64,000 bases of DNA from Archaeoglobales archaeon (GCA_030055595.1 JASFYH010000003.1:1-64000); one strand, 5' to 3'; shown: positions 53,948 through 63,351, numbered from the stretch's first letter. Numbers and translations are program-made. The notes: generated by a model from the sequence alone, not told the origin.

Positions 53948-55282
53948 TCAAACCTTCGAGATCTCCATCCTAATCCACGAGAAGGCAAAAATAGCTGAGA
54001 TCGCATCTCCAAACACTACGCCGAGCAAAACTCCCTCGAATCCGATTCCAAACTCCAAGGCAAGAAAATAAGCCAATAAAACCTGAATTGAGACCCTAAG
54101 AAGTGTTAAAGCTAAAGCTTTCTCTCCCTTGCCCATCCCCTGAAAAGTCGAGCTTGTTGCGATGCCAATCGGAGCGAAGAGAAGTATGAAGGCTAAAATT
54201 CTCAGCGAACTCACGAGCCCATCGTAGATCAAAAGGCTCTCTTCAGTATAGGCAAAAACGTAGGAAATTTGCGGAGCAAAGAGCAACAGGAATGCAAGTA
54301 TTAAGGTATTTATCCTTAGAGTGAGCTTCAAGGCATAGTAATACGCTTTTTTAAGATTTATCGCATTCCTTGCTCCATAAGAAGTACCTGAAACCGCTGT
54401 TAGGGCACCAGAGATTCCAAAAAGAGGAATAAAACCGATCTGCATGAGTCTCCAGACAGCGCTGTAGATCGCAATCCCTTCTTCGCCTCCAGTTGCAAGA
54501 ATTATCCGATTTATAAAAATGAGCGACGCTGAAATTACAATCATGCCAATCGACGCGGGAATTCCAACTCTGAACAAATCAAAAGCCATCTTCCAGTTCC
54601 ATCTACCAAAGGAGGGTTTAATATGGCTCTTGCCATTGTAAAACCAGTAAATGAATACAAGCGAGGAAACGAAGAGCGAGATAACGCTTGCATACGCAGC
54701 GCCAGCAACTCCAAGCGAAAGAACGTAGATCAGAACTGGATCGAGAACTATGTTCAGCGTTGAACCCATGACATTTGCAATCATTGCCCTTTTTGCATTT
54801 CCTTCGCCATTAAGCAAGCCAGCGCTTACGCTGTTGAAAACAAGTAGAAAGGAACCGAGAACCATTATGCTTCCGTATTCAATCGATAGCCTCAGAACCT
54901 CTTCTTCCGCTCCAAGAATTCTTAGAGCGTATTCAAGATTGAAGATTAGGCTCATTATCAACGCTGAGACAAATACAGCCATTGCAAATGCGTGCATTGC
55001 AACCATTCTTGCCCCTTGTAGATCCTGAGCGCCGATTTTTCTTGAAATGGCAGAACTTGAAGCGACGCTTAACCCGAAAGATAGGGCAATAAAGATCATG
55101 AAAAGTGGGAAAAAGATCCCGAGGGCTGCAAGCGCATTCGCTCCAAGTCCCGCAACCCAGATCCCGTCTGCGATGTTGTAAAGTGTGAAAACTACGTTGT
55201 TGACTATCATCGGTGCGGAAAGCTTAAGCAAAGCCCTTCTTGGGCTTGCAGTGAGAATCTCAATCCCTTCTCTTTCGTTCAC
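53948..55282 (-). CDS. MATE family efflux transporter
   Basis: 444 residues, twelve hydrophobic helices in two similar halves. SPRRALLKLSAPMIVNNVVFTLYNIADGIWVAGLGANALAALGIFFP is the family start; LINRI-like LIFINRIILATGGEEGIAIYSAVWRLMQIGFIPLFGISGALTAVSG starts the second half. MATE proteins export drugs or metabolites in exchange for sodium or protons. The ligand is unknown and no regulator is adjacent. Confidence 0.9.
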   Translation of the reverse strand: MNEREGIEILTASPRRALLKLSAPMIVNNVVFTLYNIADGIWVAGLGANALAALGIFFPLFMIFIALSFGLSVASSSAISRKIGAQDLQGARMVAMHAFAMAVFVSALIMSLIFNLEYALRILGAEEEVLRLSIEYGSIMVLGSFLLVFNSVSAGLLNGEGNAKRAMIANVMGSTLNIVLDPVLIYVLSLGVAGAAYASVISLFVSSLVFIYWFYNGKSHIKPSFGRWNWKMAFDLFRVGIPASIGMIVISASLIFINRIILATGGEEGIAIYSAVWRLMQIGFIPLFGISGALTAVSGTSYGARNAINLKKAYYYALKLTLRINTLILAFLLLFAPQISYVFAYTEESLLIYDGLVSSLRILAFILLFAPIGIATSSTFQGMGKGEKALALTLLRVSIQVLLAYFLALEFGIGFEGVLLGVVFGDAISAIFAFSWIRMEISKV

Positions 55283-55349
55283 TCCAGAAATCGCATCAGC
55301 CCTTGTTTAAAAAAGTTGCCAATTATTTCTGCTTTTAAGCTTAGAGAGT

Positions 55350-55550
55350 TCATTCAACCTTTTCCTCCTCTACTGCTATTCCTGACTGCCTTAAAGCTTC
55401 CTTAACCTTATCTTCAAGCTCGGATTTGCTCAACTCGCCATCGCTTGCTTTGAGCGAAACTTCAATCTCAAAAGAACTGAATTTTCCCTTCAGAAAGTAT
55501 ACGAGCTTTACCACATCGGAAATCTTCGTTGGAGGGACTTTCTGGATCAA
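55350..55550 (-). CDS. Small hypothetical protein
   Basis: 66 residues from a TTG at 55550; an in-frame alternative is not obvious. No known family. Composition is strand-helix (GKFSSFEIEVSLKASDG, then a charged helix ELSKSELEDKVKEALRQSGIAV). It has neither membrane segment nor cysteine. It precedes the MATE gene on the same strand by 68 bases and could be in its transcript. A real gene is likely because of the clear codon-like composition, but the function is not known. Confidence 0.45.
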   Translation of the reverse strand: MIQKVPPTKISDVVKLVYFLKGKFSSFEIEVSLKASDGELSKSELEDKVKEALRQSGIAVEEEKVE

Positions 55551-55624
55551 GAGTTTATAGAAAAACTAAAAATAACGCAGTGGTTGAAGAAAATTTTTTG
55601 AACACTACTCAAAAGCTTTGAAAA

Positions 55625-56764
55625 ATGATTGCTCCGAAGGGTTGCACAGTTCTTGCAAAGGGAAAAGTGGCAATAGAAGGCAATGCGGAAGTTATTGGGT
55701 CCAATGGGATAAAGAGTTTCGAAAGCGAAAAATTCGTTCCAATTTACTGCCTCGAAGAGTGTAAAATTGAGTTAGAAGGGGAATACAGACTATTAGATGT
55801 GTCCACGATCCCTGAAAGCTGGGAAAAACTTGCAAAAAAGGACTGGGAAACTGTTTTCCTATACGGTGGAGTTGACACTGGAAAAAGCACTCTCGCAACA
55901 TATTTGGCAAACAAAGTTGGCGGAGCTTACGTGCTTGATCTTGACATCGGGCAGGCAGACGTAGCTCATGCGGGAGCAATGGGCTACGGATTTGCCTGCG
56001 ACGTGGTTAACCTTTCGCAAGTCCAAATGCTCAACGGTTTCTTCGTAGGTAGCATCACACCACAAGGCAGAGAGTCAAAGTGTTTGCGTGGTGTGGCAAG
56101 GCTCTGGAAAGAGTTGAAGAAACTTGAAGGCAGAAAAATTGTTGACACGACTGGTTGGGTAAAAGGCAGAAGAGCAAGAGAATACAAGCTTGCAAAGCTC
56201 GAGATCATCGAACCAGATCTCGTTGTTTCCTTTGAAGGAAAACCCTTTGAGGACTGGGAAGTTTTTGAGGTTGAAAATGGATTTGTCATAAAAAGGGACA
56301 AGGCTGAAAGAGCGAAGGCAAGATGTGAAAGCTATAAGAAATTCCTGAAAAATGCAAAAGTCTTAGAAATTAAAAAGGAGGACTTTAAGCTTAAACCAGA
56401 CATTTTAAGGGGTAAAGACGTGTCGAAATTCATTGAAACTGTTATTGGAGCCAAGGTCTCTTTTGCAAATCTTGGGGAGGGATTTCTGGTGATCTGCACT
56501 GAGGAGAGCTGTGCTCCGGATCCTACAATTCTAAAAGAGCTGAAAGAACTTTATGAAGTTGATGATCTATTTATATTTTCTGAAGGAGAACTGAAAAATC
56601 TGATCTTAGGGCTCTACAAGGGCAAAAAATACCTCGGAATGGGTTTGCTGAAAGCAATTAACGATAAACTGCTTGTTGAGTCCGCTTTTTCAGACTTCGA
56701 TCTTGTTGAGCTTGGAGAAATTAGGTTTGAAGAGGAAAAAGAGTGCTTTATAAAGAGATTTTAG
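55625..56764 (+). CDS. Clp1/Grc3-type polynucleotide 5'-hydroxyl kinase
   Basis: 379 residues. A beta-rich N-terminal domain is followed by FLYGGVDTGKSTLATYLANKV (Walker A), VLDLDIGQADVAHAGAMGYGF (the DxDxGQ segment of Clp1/Grc3), and VDTTGWVKGRRAREYKL. This family phosphorylates RNA 5'-hydroxyl ends using ATP or other NTPs, in RNA repair or processing. With RtcA elsewhere in the window it would act on RNA ends. The C-terminal 130 residues are less conserved. ATG at 55625; the gene ends 24 bases before tRNA-Leu. Confidence 0.87.
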   Translation: MIAPKGCTVLAKGKVAIEGNAEVIGSNGIKSFESEKFVPIYCLEECKIELEGEYRLLDVSTIPESWEKLAKKDWETVFLYGGVDTGKSTLATYLANKVGGAYVLDLDIGQADVAHAGAMGYGFACDVVNLSQVQMLNGFFVGSITPQGRESKCLRGVARLWKELKKLEGRKIVDTTGWVKGRRAREYKLAKLEIIEPDLVVSFEGKPFEDWEVFEVENGFVIKRDKAERAKARCESYKKFLKNAKVLEIKKEDFKLKPDILRGKDVSKFIETVIGAKVSFANLGEGFLVICTEESCAPDPTILKELKELYEVDDLFIFSEGELKNLILGLYKGKKYLGMGLLKAINDKLLVESAFSDFDLVELGEIRFEEEKECFIKRF

Positions 56765-56787
56765 CTTTTAGCACTCTGTTAGACTTA

Positions 56788-56870
56788 TGCGGGGGGAGGG
56801 ATTCGAACCCCCGAACCCCTACGGGATAGGACCCTAAATCCTACGCCTTTGACCACTCGGCAACCCCCGC
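56788..56870 (-). tRNA. tRNA-Leu (TAG)
   Basis: On the minus strand GCGGGGG pairs with CCCCCGC; the anticodon stem TAGGA/TCCTA holds TTTAGGG, anticodon TAG. The long variable arm (CCCGTAGGGGTTCGGG region) marks a class II tRNA, and the T arm is GGGGGTTCGAATCCCTC-like. No intron is visible. Discriminator A. Confidence 0.93.
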
Positions 56871-56910
56871 TCAAAAGCTTTTAAGCAATGCAACATATTA
56901 GACTTTCGGG

Positions 56911-57924
56911 ATGCTTTACATAGTCCTTCTTACTCCGAAGTGCAACTCAAAGTGCAAATACTGTGGAGGATTTGAAGACGGATTAATGCCAGAGAAGATC
57001 CAATATAGCGTTGAAGACCTTCGAAAATTCGTTGGCAATTCCTCAATAGCATTCTACGGCGGTGAACCGTTGCTCGAGACCGAGAAAATGAAAGAAATAA
57101 TGGATCATATTGATGCTGAGCGGTTTATTCTGCAAACAAATGGTATTTTGCTCGACAAACTTGACGAAGAATATTTAAACAGGTTCTCGACGATATTGGT
57201 CTCTTTTGATGGAAGAAAAAATGTCCATGAGTTTTATAGAGGCAACTACGAGAGAGTTCTGGAGAATGCGATGAGAATTAAAGACTTTGGCGGAGAGCTG
57301 ATCGCAAGAATGACCGCAAGTCTCGAGACAAACATTTACGAGGACGTTATGCACATTCTCTCACTGGATACATTCACGCATGTGCACTGGCAGATCGACG
57401 CAATCTGGAGCAACTACACAGCGAAGGAGTTTGAGAAATGGGTAGAAAATTACAATGCGGGAATAAGAAAGCTTGTGAAATTCTGGATAAGCGAATTGGT
57501 TAAAGGAAAGCTTCACAAAATTGTGCCGTTTATGGGAGTTGCTACCGCTATGTTCGAGGGCTACCAGTATCCGCCATGTGCTTCAGGCTTCGAGTCGTTT
57601 GCGATCGCAACCGATGGAAGAATTCTTGCTTGTCCCATATGCCCCGATTTAGACTGGAACTGCCTGGGAGACATTTACACTGGCATAAACAAAAAACTGG
57701 ATCTTCTTGAGCCGTGTCCAAAATGCAAATATTTCCGTTTCTGTGGTGGTCGCTGTTTATTCTTCAACAGGGAAAGACTTTGGGGCGAAGAAGGCTTTAA
57801 GCTTGTCTGTTCAACGGTGAAAAACCTCGTAGATTCTTTGCTCGCATACAGAGAAGAACTCAAAAACTATAGAGAGCGGTTAAGATATCCAAGGTTTCTA
57901 AACACGACGGAGATCATCCCTTAG
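56911..57924 (+). CDS. Peptide-modifying radical SAM/SPASM enzyme, AF1577-like
   Basis: 337 residues. LLTPKCNSKCKYCGG is the radical SAM CX3CX2C site at the N-terminus. IAFYGGEPLLETEKM and ILVSFDGRKNVHEFYRG are barrel motifs. The C-terminal SPASM part has CASGFESFAIATDGRILACPICPD and PCPKCKYFRFCGGRCLFF, sites for two extra [4Fe-4S] clusters. It matches what I know as the AF1577 family, predicted to modify a ribosomally made peptide. I found no clear precursor peptide beside it. TATA is near the tRNA-Leu 5' end. It converges on arvC with an 11-base overlap. Confidence 0.85.
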   Translation: MLYIVLLTPKCNSKCKYCGGFEDGLMPEKIQYSVEDLRKFVGNSSIAFYGGEPLLETEKMKEIMDHIDAERFILQTNGILLDKLDEEYLNRFSTILVSFDGRKNVHEFYRGNYERVLENAMRIKDFGGELIARMTASLETNIYEDVMHILSLDTFTHVHWQIDAIWSNYTAKEFEKWVENYNAGIRKLVKFWISELVKGKLHKIVPFMGVATAMFEGYQYPPCASGFESFAIATDGRILACPICPDLDWNCLGDIYTGINKKLDLLEPCPKCKYFRFCGGRCLFFNRERLWGEEGFKLVCSTVKNLVDSLLAYREELKNYRERLRYPRFLNTTEIIP

Positions 57925-58234
57925 GCTTCTTTTTAAGCAGAGAAGGTAAATGAATTATATATCTGCCGTCTTCTTCGAGGGCTATGATTATTTCTTCTCT
58001 TTCAAGCAATTTTTCAAGATTGATTTCATACTGCCCGGGAGCAATTATGCGGACGCTTTCAATTCCAAACCGCATTAATTCCTTTTTCAATTCCTGTGCT
58101 ACTTCTTCAGGCTTCTCAACTTCTTTCTCCTTTGGAACGTATAGAAACTTGTTGTTCCCACATTCACAGCCATTGAGCAGACGCATGTCCCCGTCTGCAT
58201 ATAGCTTTCCACATTTCGTGCAACGGTGGGGCAT
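57914..58234 (-). CDS. arvC: ArvC/OapC-type zinc-ribbon protein
   Basis: 106 residues. MPHRCTKCGKLYADGDMRLLNGCECGNNKF is a zinc ribbon of four cysteines at the N-terminus, followed by a linker and an alpha/beta C-terminal part (GIESVRIIAPGQYEINLEKLLEREEIIIALEEDGRYIIHL). The family is conserved in Euryarchaeota in an operon with the small GTPase ArvA and DUF2073 protein ArvB, as here. It starts one base after the arvB stop. It is thought to help ArvA in membrane vesicle formation, from work in Haloferax; its exact job is unknown. Confidence 0.85.
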   Translation of the reverse strand: MPHRCTKCGKLYADGDMRLLNGCECGNNKFLYVPKEKEVEKPEEVAQELKKELMRFGIESVRIIAPGQYEINLEKLLEREEIIIALEEDGRYIIHLPSLLKKKPKG

Positions 58235-58235
58235 A

Positions 58236-58577
58236 TCAGGTTATGAGAGTTTTAATCAAATCCTCCTGCTTCTCCAAAGTCTTAAGCCTGTTTGCTGGAC
58301 CTATGACCGTTAATCTCCCCTGCTTTTTTCCAAAGATCTTCGAAAAAACCGACTTCTCTCTGTATGGGTAGCTTTCAACTTCAATGCCCATGAATTTCTC
58401 GTGGTCTATTTCGAGCATCGTCAACTCAATGAGCTTTGCCTCTTCTTCTGGAGTTAAGCCAGTTTCAAGCACAACTATCTTCCCTTCCTTAACGCTGTCG
58501 AGGATCATCCTTATTTTCTCCATTGAACCCATCTTGCTCAGCCTTTCCTTCGAGATCAGATTCATCTGAACTCCCAT
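58236..58577 (-). CDS. arvB: ArvB/OapB family protein (DUF2073)
   Basis: 113 residues from the ATG at 58577 (MGVQMNLISKERLSKMGSM), seven bases after GGGTGAG at the end of arvA; the track start lies within arvA. Body: EKIRMILDSVKEGKIVVLETGLTPEEEAKLIELTMLEIDHEKFMGIEVESYP, the DUF2073 signature, and GRLTVIGPANRLKTLEKQEDLI at the end. In Euryarchaeota it is linked to ArvA and ArvC. It probably regulates or binds the GTPase; the mechanism is not shown by sequence. Confidence 0.85.
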   Translation of the reverse strand: MGVQMNLISKERLSKMGSMEKIRMILDSVKEGKIVVLETGLTPEEEAKLIELTMLEIDHEKFMGIEVESYPYREKSVFSKIFGKKQGRLTVIGPANRLKTLEKQEDLIKTLIT

Positions 58578-58581
58578 AAGC

Positions 58582-59217
58582 TCACCCAAATTTCTCGGCA
58601 ATTGCCTTATAGAGTGAGTCGATGTTAATTCCCTTCAAAGCGGAAACTGGAACGATCTGATGTTGCGGAAAAGCGGACTTTATTCTTGCTGGCGAAGCGG
58701 TGGGTAGATCGATCTTGTTCGCCACGATTATTAGCGGAAGCTTTCTTGCTTCTATGTTTCCAACGATCGTCACGTTTACCTGTGTGAAAGGATCTTCTGT
58801 CGCGTCCATTACGAGCAGAATTCCGTCGAGATCGTCAAGCCACTTTATTGCCTCGATAACGCCTTCAGTAGCTTCTTTTGCCCTTCTTTTTGCCTCTTCT
58901 TCGCTCATACCATATTTTAAGAAATCGTGAAAATCGATCTTGGTAGCCAGTCCGGGTGTGTCTACGACGTCGATCGTGACACTCTTGCCGTTAACCTGAA
59001 TTTTTACCCCTTCTCTAAGCTTTACTCTTCTTGTCTCATGTGGGATCTCGCTCGGAGAACCCATTATGTCCCCCAGCCAGTCTCTAAGGATTCTGTTTGC
59101 AAGTGTGGTTTTCCCAGCATTTGGGGGACCATAGATCCCGATCTTTAGCTTATCCTTTCTGAGAAGGAGCTTGTAAACAAACCTTAGCCTTTTTCTTAAA
59201 CCACTCAGTAGACCCAT
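58582..59217 (-). CDS. arvA: ArvA/OapA small GTPase, archaeal vesiculation GTPase
   Basis: 211 residues. An amphipathic basic N-terminus ([22 protein letters not shown]) may bind membrane. The Ras-like domain has [18 protein letters not shown] (G1), PHETRRVKL (G2 region), VDVVDTPG-type [11 protein letters not shown] (G3), [10 protein letters not shown] (G4) and VSALKG (G5); all are intact. Recent work in haloarchaea names this GTPase as the driver of extracellular vesicle formation, with arvB and arvC. The operon order arvA-arvB-arvC is complete here. It was earlier described as Era-like. Confidence 0.87.
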   Translation of the reverse strand: MGLLSGLRKRLRFVYKLLLRKDKLKIGIYGPPNAGKTTLANRILRDWLGDIMGSPSEIPHETRRVKLREGVKIQVNGKSVTIDVVDTPGLATKIDFHDFLKYGMSEEEAKRRAKEATEGVIEAIKWLDDLDGILLVMDATEDPFTQVNVTIVGNIEARKLPLIIVANKIDLPTASPARIKSAFPQHQIVPVSALKGINIDSLYKAIAEKFG

Positions 59218-59316
59218 TCAAACACCTCAAGCTATTTTTGAATTTAAGCTATTAAATTTTATCTCTCTTCCGATTTCCAAAGACGATTACTTGGAACGCA
59301 AGATCATTTTGGAAAT

Positions 59317-60597
59317 TTAGCTTCCATACCTCCAGACTAAGTAGAGAATAAACACAAAAATCAGAATTGGAATTAAAGTTCCAAAAGCGTCGGATCTTTT
59401 TCCCTTAAGATCCTCTATGATCAGCTCTGCAACCTCAGGGCTGTCGATGATGATCCCGATCTCTCTGTTAAGCTTTAAACCGAACATGTTCATGTTCGCT
59501 GAAGTTATTAACACTCTGTCATCCGCAATTATTGCTTTGCCGTGCAAATTGTTTATTTTCTTTACCTCAAACCCTTCGCTCTGCAAAATATTAGCTTCTT
59601 CGCCAGAATACTCTTCGCTGAGCACAATTTTGATCTTTGCACCGTTCTCTTTGGCTTTTCTTAATGCAGAAAGCAAACCTTGATCGTTAAACCACTCGAA
59701 GCCCATATATGGGGCTATTATGTAGAGCCTTTTATTTGCTGAGCTGATGAAGTCAAGAACAGGATTGCAGTCTGGTAAAATCAACAAAGTGGTATTTGCT
59801 TCAAAGTCAATACTTTTTCCCTTGCCCAAGCTTTTGCTTACCGCCTCACCTGAACAGCTTTTATTCTGGCTCAGAAACCTTTTATCGTGCTCAAGCAATT
59901 CATTGAGGGCATTCGCAAAAGAACTACTTTCAAACTCCACTATATAGCCCTTCTTCGAGAAAACCCAGTTCTCCGTGGTTATAATGACTCTGTCACCCTT
60001 TACACCAAACTTGTAGTGAAAGTGCCTATATGAGCCAGAAAGATGATTTGCATCTACTCCACACCTAATTCCAGCTTTTGCGTCAACAAAAAGTTCCTGT
60101 GGCTCAAAATCCGCAAAGAAGTTGTAGCTTGCAATTCTGAAGCCGTTAGCCTTGTAATCCGCAGGGGTGACGATGAGTCTACCTTTAATGTGCTCCGATC
60201 TACAACTGAAATTGCTCCAATCTTCATATCTAAAATCCCATTCGTTGAAGTGCCTGAAGTAGATCAAACCATCATCAAGCAGTTTAATGTCCTTCCCATA
60301 GTAAAAGCAGTCTGATTCAGTTTCAGAAGTTATGCAGATCTCCTCACCTGTGTTGGACAACGAAAAATTCCTTGGAAACTCTATTAGATTACCTAAAGGC
60401 TCAAATTTGCTCATAAATGCAGAAATATTCTTTGTGACGGTGTAAAATCCTTTATCAATTTTTAATTCAGACCTGTCGTCTTTTAAAGTGCACAAATCGG
60501 GACAGTAGACTTTCAAATACTCCGCATCATCGCTCCCGTAGGGGTTTGGACAGATCTCAAGAAGCAGGGCTAAGCTAAGAATTACCAGATAGTTCAT
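59317..60597 (-). CDS. Secreted, membrane-anchored phospholipase D-like protein
   Basis: 426 residues. A signal peptide ([16 protein letters not shown]) starts it and a C-terminal helix ([18 protein letters not shown]) anchors it. Two HKD-type motifs occur: [17 protein letters not shown] near residue 205 and [19 protein letters not shown] near residue 360, with spaced regions suited to form one active site. Members cut or exchange phosphodiesters in phospholipids or nucleic acids. The domain faces outside. The start overlaps the 3' end of mptA by 23 bases, so it may ride on that transcript. Confidence 0.83.
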   Translation of the reverse strand: MNYLVILSLALLLEICPNPYGSDDAEYLKVYCPDLCTLKDDRSELKIDKGFYTVTKNISAFMSKFEPLGNLIEFPRNFSLSNTGEEICITSETESDCFYYGKDIKLLDDGLIYFRHFNEWDFRYEDWSNFSCRSEHIKGRLIVTPADYKANGFRIASYNFFADFEPQELFVDAKAGIRCGVDANHLSGSYRHFHYKFGVKGDRVIITTENWVFSKKGYIVEFESSSFANALNELLEHDKRFLSQNKSCSGEAVSKSLGKGKSIDFEANTTLLILPDCNPVLDFISSANKRLYIIAPYMGFEWFNDQGLLSALRKAKENGAKIKIVLSEEYSGEEANILQSEGFEVKKINNLHGKAIIADDRVLITSANMNMFGLKLNREIGIIIDSPEVAELIIEDLKGKRSDAFGTLIPILIFVFILYLVWRYGS

Positions 60598-61501
60598 TTC
60601 TCAGTTCGCCGATCTTTGCAACTCTTTCTGCAACTACATTATGCTGGTGTATGCTCTCTTCATTTTCCTGCCTTAAAAACACAATTAAATCATCTGGAGC
60701 GTTTGGATAAGCCTTAAGTAGTTCTACCGCCATCTTTCGAACGCTGTCCTCAACAAACATTGGATTTCTATGTGCCCTCTCAACGATTTCAAGCTCATCT
60801 TCCCTTTTCAGGATCTCAAATGTTTCTTGGCTCATCCCAGATTTTGCGATCTCTATGAGCTTGGCTATTGAAACTCTAAAATCATCTCTTACCTGCACCT
60901 TGATCTTAGCCCTTCCACGCTGATTGTGTGAAGCGATTGGAACTAATTCAAATATTTTTTCAACTTCTTCAGCTTTAAAGCCATATTTTCTAAGTTTCTC
61001 TATAACCTTGGCCCTAACAAGCTCCTGAGCACATGGACAGGCAGTGATTCCACTAACCTCCGCCCCTACAAATACGATCCTTTCACCCCCTCTCAAAACT
61101 GTCGCATCACTAAAGATCTTTACAACTTCCTGCGTTTTTTGATTGCTAATCGGTGCTAACTTTCGCATGATATACTCCGAAGTCATGGAAACTTCAGCCT
61201 TTGTTGCGTATTCATGTCTTCTTAGTAAATTTTCAGCAATTTTAATAACAAGTTCCTCTATGTTCTCAATAGGCTCCGCTGTTAGCTCTTCAAGCACCTC
61301 ATCGATCACCTCGAAATTTCTGCTCAAGCTTACACCCTTTAAATGAGAGGGTAGATCAACAAAGATATCAAAAGTGGATATCAGAATGATCGGTCTTTTT
61401 CCTCTTCTCAATACTTGAACGAGTTTCTTTACCCCTGTCGCACCAACTCTACTCAGCTCAATTGGAAATTGTGGTCTTAGAAACTGGATGTCAGGAAGCA
61501 T
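60575..61501 (-). CDS. mptA: GTP cyclohydrolase MptA
   Basis: 308 residues. MptA is the Fe(II)-dependent first enzyme of tetrahydromethanopterin synthesis, turning GTP into 7,8-dihydroneopterin 2',3'-cyclic phosphate. [18 protein letters not shown] with the metal cysteine, [17 protein letters not shown] with the histidine, and [18 protein letters not shown] near residue 95 fit the family. The product cofactor is that used by Mtd in this window. It overlaps the phospholipase D-like gene; no methanopterin gene follows. Confidence 0.92.
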   Translation of the reverse strand: MLPDIQFLRPQFPIELSRVGATGVKKLVQVLRRGKRPIILISTFDIFVDLPSHLKGVSLSRNFEVIDEVLEELTAEPIENIEELVIKIAENLLRRHEYATKAEVSMTSEYIMRKLAPISNQKTQEVVKIFSDATVLRGGERIVFVGAEVSGITACPCAQELVRAKVIEKLRKYGFKAEEVEKIFELVPIASHNQRGRAKIKVQVRDDFRVSIAKLIEIAKSGMSQETFEILKREDELEIVERAHRNPMFVEDSVRKMAVELLKAYPNAPDDLIVFLRQENEESIHQHNVVAERVAKIGELRNELSGNS

Positions 61502-61580
61502 GAATTAGCCTAAGCTTGGAAGAATTTCAACGTTTCGATCGTAAGCAAAAGTTTAAAAATTTCCCATAACTATTCTTTTT

Positions 61581-61964
61581 ATGGGGTTTGAATGTGACGA
61601 AAACCTTCGATGCACGCTGAAATGTGCTCTTGAAATTAGCTGTTTAGATATGGAAGTTTATGTAGCTCTCCTAAATAAGAGTCCGGCAACAATAGAAGAG
61701 ATCTCCGAGCTAATTCGCAAAGACAAAAGCAGTGTTTACAAGTCTCTCCAAAAGCTAATGGAGAAGGGGTTGGTGGAAAGAGACTACAGAATTCTGAGAA
61801 GTGGAGGTTATAGGTATTTATACAAACCGATTCCGTTCCAAGAATTCAAAGAGATCATGATGAAATCTATTGAGAGCTGGAGTAGAAAATTAATGGAGTC
61901 TATCGCCAAGATCGAAAAGATGAACAAGAATGAAATAAAAACCGCTTTGAAATCAGTCCCCTAA
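61581..61964 (+). CDS. Winged-helix regulator, TrmB/MarR-like
   Basis: 127 residues. CDENLRCTLKCALEISCLD at the start has four cysteines, unusual for this group and perhaps a metal or redox site; the winged helix follows: MEVYVALLNKSPATIEEISELIRKDKSSVYKSLQKLMEKGLVERD. The C-terminus is a coiled helix (WSRKLMESIAKIEKMNKNEI) for dimer formation. TATA-like AAAAGTTTAAAAATTTC lies before the ATG. It overlaps the histidine kinase gene by 12 bases on the opposite strand. Its targets are unknown. Confidence 0.75.
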   Translation: MGFECDENLRCTLKCALEISCLDMEVYVALLNKSPATIEEISELIRKDKSSVYKSLQKLMEKGLVERDYRILRSGGYRYLYKPIPFQEFKEIMMKSIESWSRKLMESIAKIEKMNKNEIKTALKSVP

Positions 61965-63281
61965 AATTGGGAGCTTAATTTCAAAGATCGCTCCTGAAGG
62001 TTTATTATCCTTGACCTCTATTTTCCCACCATAAGCATCAATAAGCCACTTTGCAATGAATAGCCCCATTCCCGTTCTATTTGCAGTTGAAAACCCTTTT
62101 TCAAAGATCTTTGTCTTTATTTCATCCGGAATCCCTCTTCCATTATCGGAGATCCTACAAATAGCCCATTTACCATTTCTATAAGCTTCTATAACAACCC
62201 TTACATTTTTTCCGCCATGCAGAAAGGCATTGCTCACTATATTTTCAAAAACACTCCTAAGACCCTCATTTGCATAAACAAATAGATCTTGGACATTTAC
62301 TTCAATTGAATACCTATTTGCAAGATCTTTTACCACTTCGGCAAGATTTATCGGCTTTATGATCTCGATTGCAGACTCCAATTTTCTAATATCCGCAATT
62401 AGTCTCATGATATACTCTACTTTCTCCCGAGCATGAATTTTTAGTTTTTCATCCTCTAATTCCAACGCGGCAGAGATCGCTGTCAGAGCATTTCCTATAT
62501 CGTGTCTTAAAATACTATTCAAAAGGGAAAGATATTCCGCCCTCTTTTTTAGTTCGACATTGAGCTCATGGATCTCTGTGGTATCTAAAACGGTTGCTGC
62601 AACAGCGGGTTTACCATTAAGATTGATTTTGCTTGGTCTTACTGTAATCCATCTAACCTTCCCGTCTTTTCTGATGATCCTAAAACTGTATGTCTCTATT
62701 TCTCTAACTCCGCTTTCTCTTTCAAGGTATCTCCCAATTACGAGCTCTCTATCTTCTGGATGAATCATAAAGAATTCTTTTCCAAGAATTTCTTCCTTTG
62801 AATACCCCGTGAGCCCTTCAAAAGCTTTATTCACGTATAAAATTTTCCTATTCTGAACTATATAAACGGGAGTTAAGCTCTCTTCAATGAGCGCTCTATA
62901 GAATTCCTCTCGATTCCTAAGTTCATTTTCGAGCTTCTTTGCTCTTGTTACGTCGATCCAGCTTCCAAGAGCATATATCTCTCCTTCGATCTCGATCGGC
63001 GAAGAGAAACCCCACATCCACCGAACTTCTCGATCTTTTCGCACATATCTTGCCTCATAAAAAACAGTCTCACCGCTAAGAACTCTCTCCAAATAACTTT
63101 TTACCTTATCCAAATCTTCTTGAAAAGTAGTCTGAAAGATGTTCATCCGATATAGTTCCTCTTTAGAATAGCGGGTGGCTCTTTCAACTATATCATTCAG
63201 GTATATGAATTCGCCTCTTTTGTTAATTAGATAAACTCCCGCAAGCGTTTTGTCTAAGAGGGTTTTCCAATTTATTCTCAT
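61953..63281 (-). CDS. PAS-domain sensor histidine kinase
   Basis: 442 residues. Two PAS domains (about 10-125 and 130-245; RYVRKDREVRWMWGFSSPIEIEG and RIIRKDGKVRWITVRPSKINLNG are their strands) precede the kinase core: LNSILRHDIGNALTAISAALELED with the phospho-accepting His near residue 255, and NIVSNAFLHGGKNV, ISDNGRGIPDEIKTKIFEKGFS, GMGLFIAKWLIDAYGG for ATP. No membrane helix, so it senses inside the cell. No response regulator gene is adjacent; it is an orphan here. Confidence 0.92.
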   Translation of the reverse strand: MRINWKTLLDKTLAGVYLINKRGEFIYLNDIVERATRYSKEELYRMNIFQTTFQEDLDKVKSYLERVLSGETVFYEARYVRKDREVRWMWGFSSPIEIEGEIYALGSWIDVTRAKKLENELRNREEFYRALIEESLTPVYIVQNRKILYVNKAFEGLTGYSKEEILGKEFFMIHPEDRELVIGRYLERESGVREIETYSFRIIRKDGKVRWITVRPSKINLNGKPAVAATVLDTTEIHELNVELKKRAEYLSLLNSILRHDIGNALTAISAALELEDEKLKIHAREKVEYIMRLIADIRKLESAIEIIKPINLAEVVKDLANRYSIEVNVQDLFVYANEGLRSVFENIVSNAFLHGGKNVRVVIEAYRNGKWAICRISDNGRGIPDEIKTKIFEKGFSTANRTGMGLFIAKWLIDAYGGKIEVKDNKPSGAIFEIKLPILGD

Positions 63282-63351
63282 CTACTCCCAAAATCGTTAT
63301 ATTGCGTCTATTTAAATTTTTCTATATGTTAGATATGAAATATATAAATTT

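Noticed and set aside
58582-59217. Era, the 16S rRNA-binding GTPase
   Set aside because: No KH domain at the C-terminus, and the DUF2073 and zinc-ribbon neighbours identify the ArvA group.
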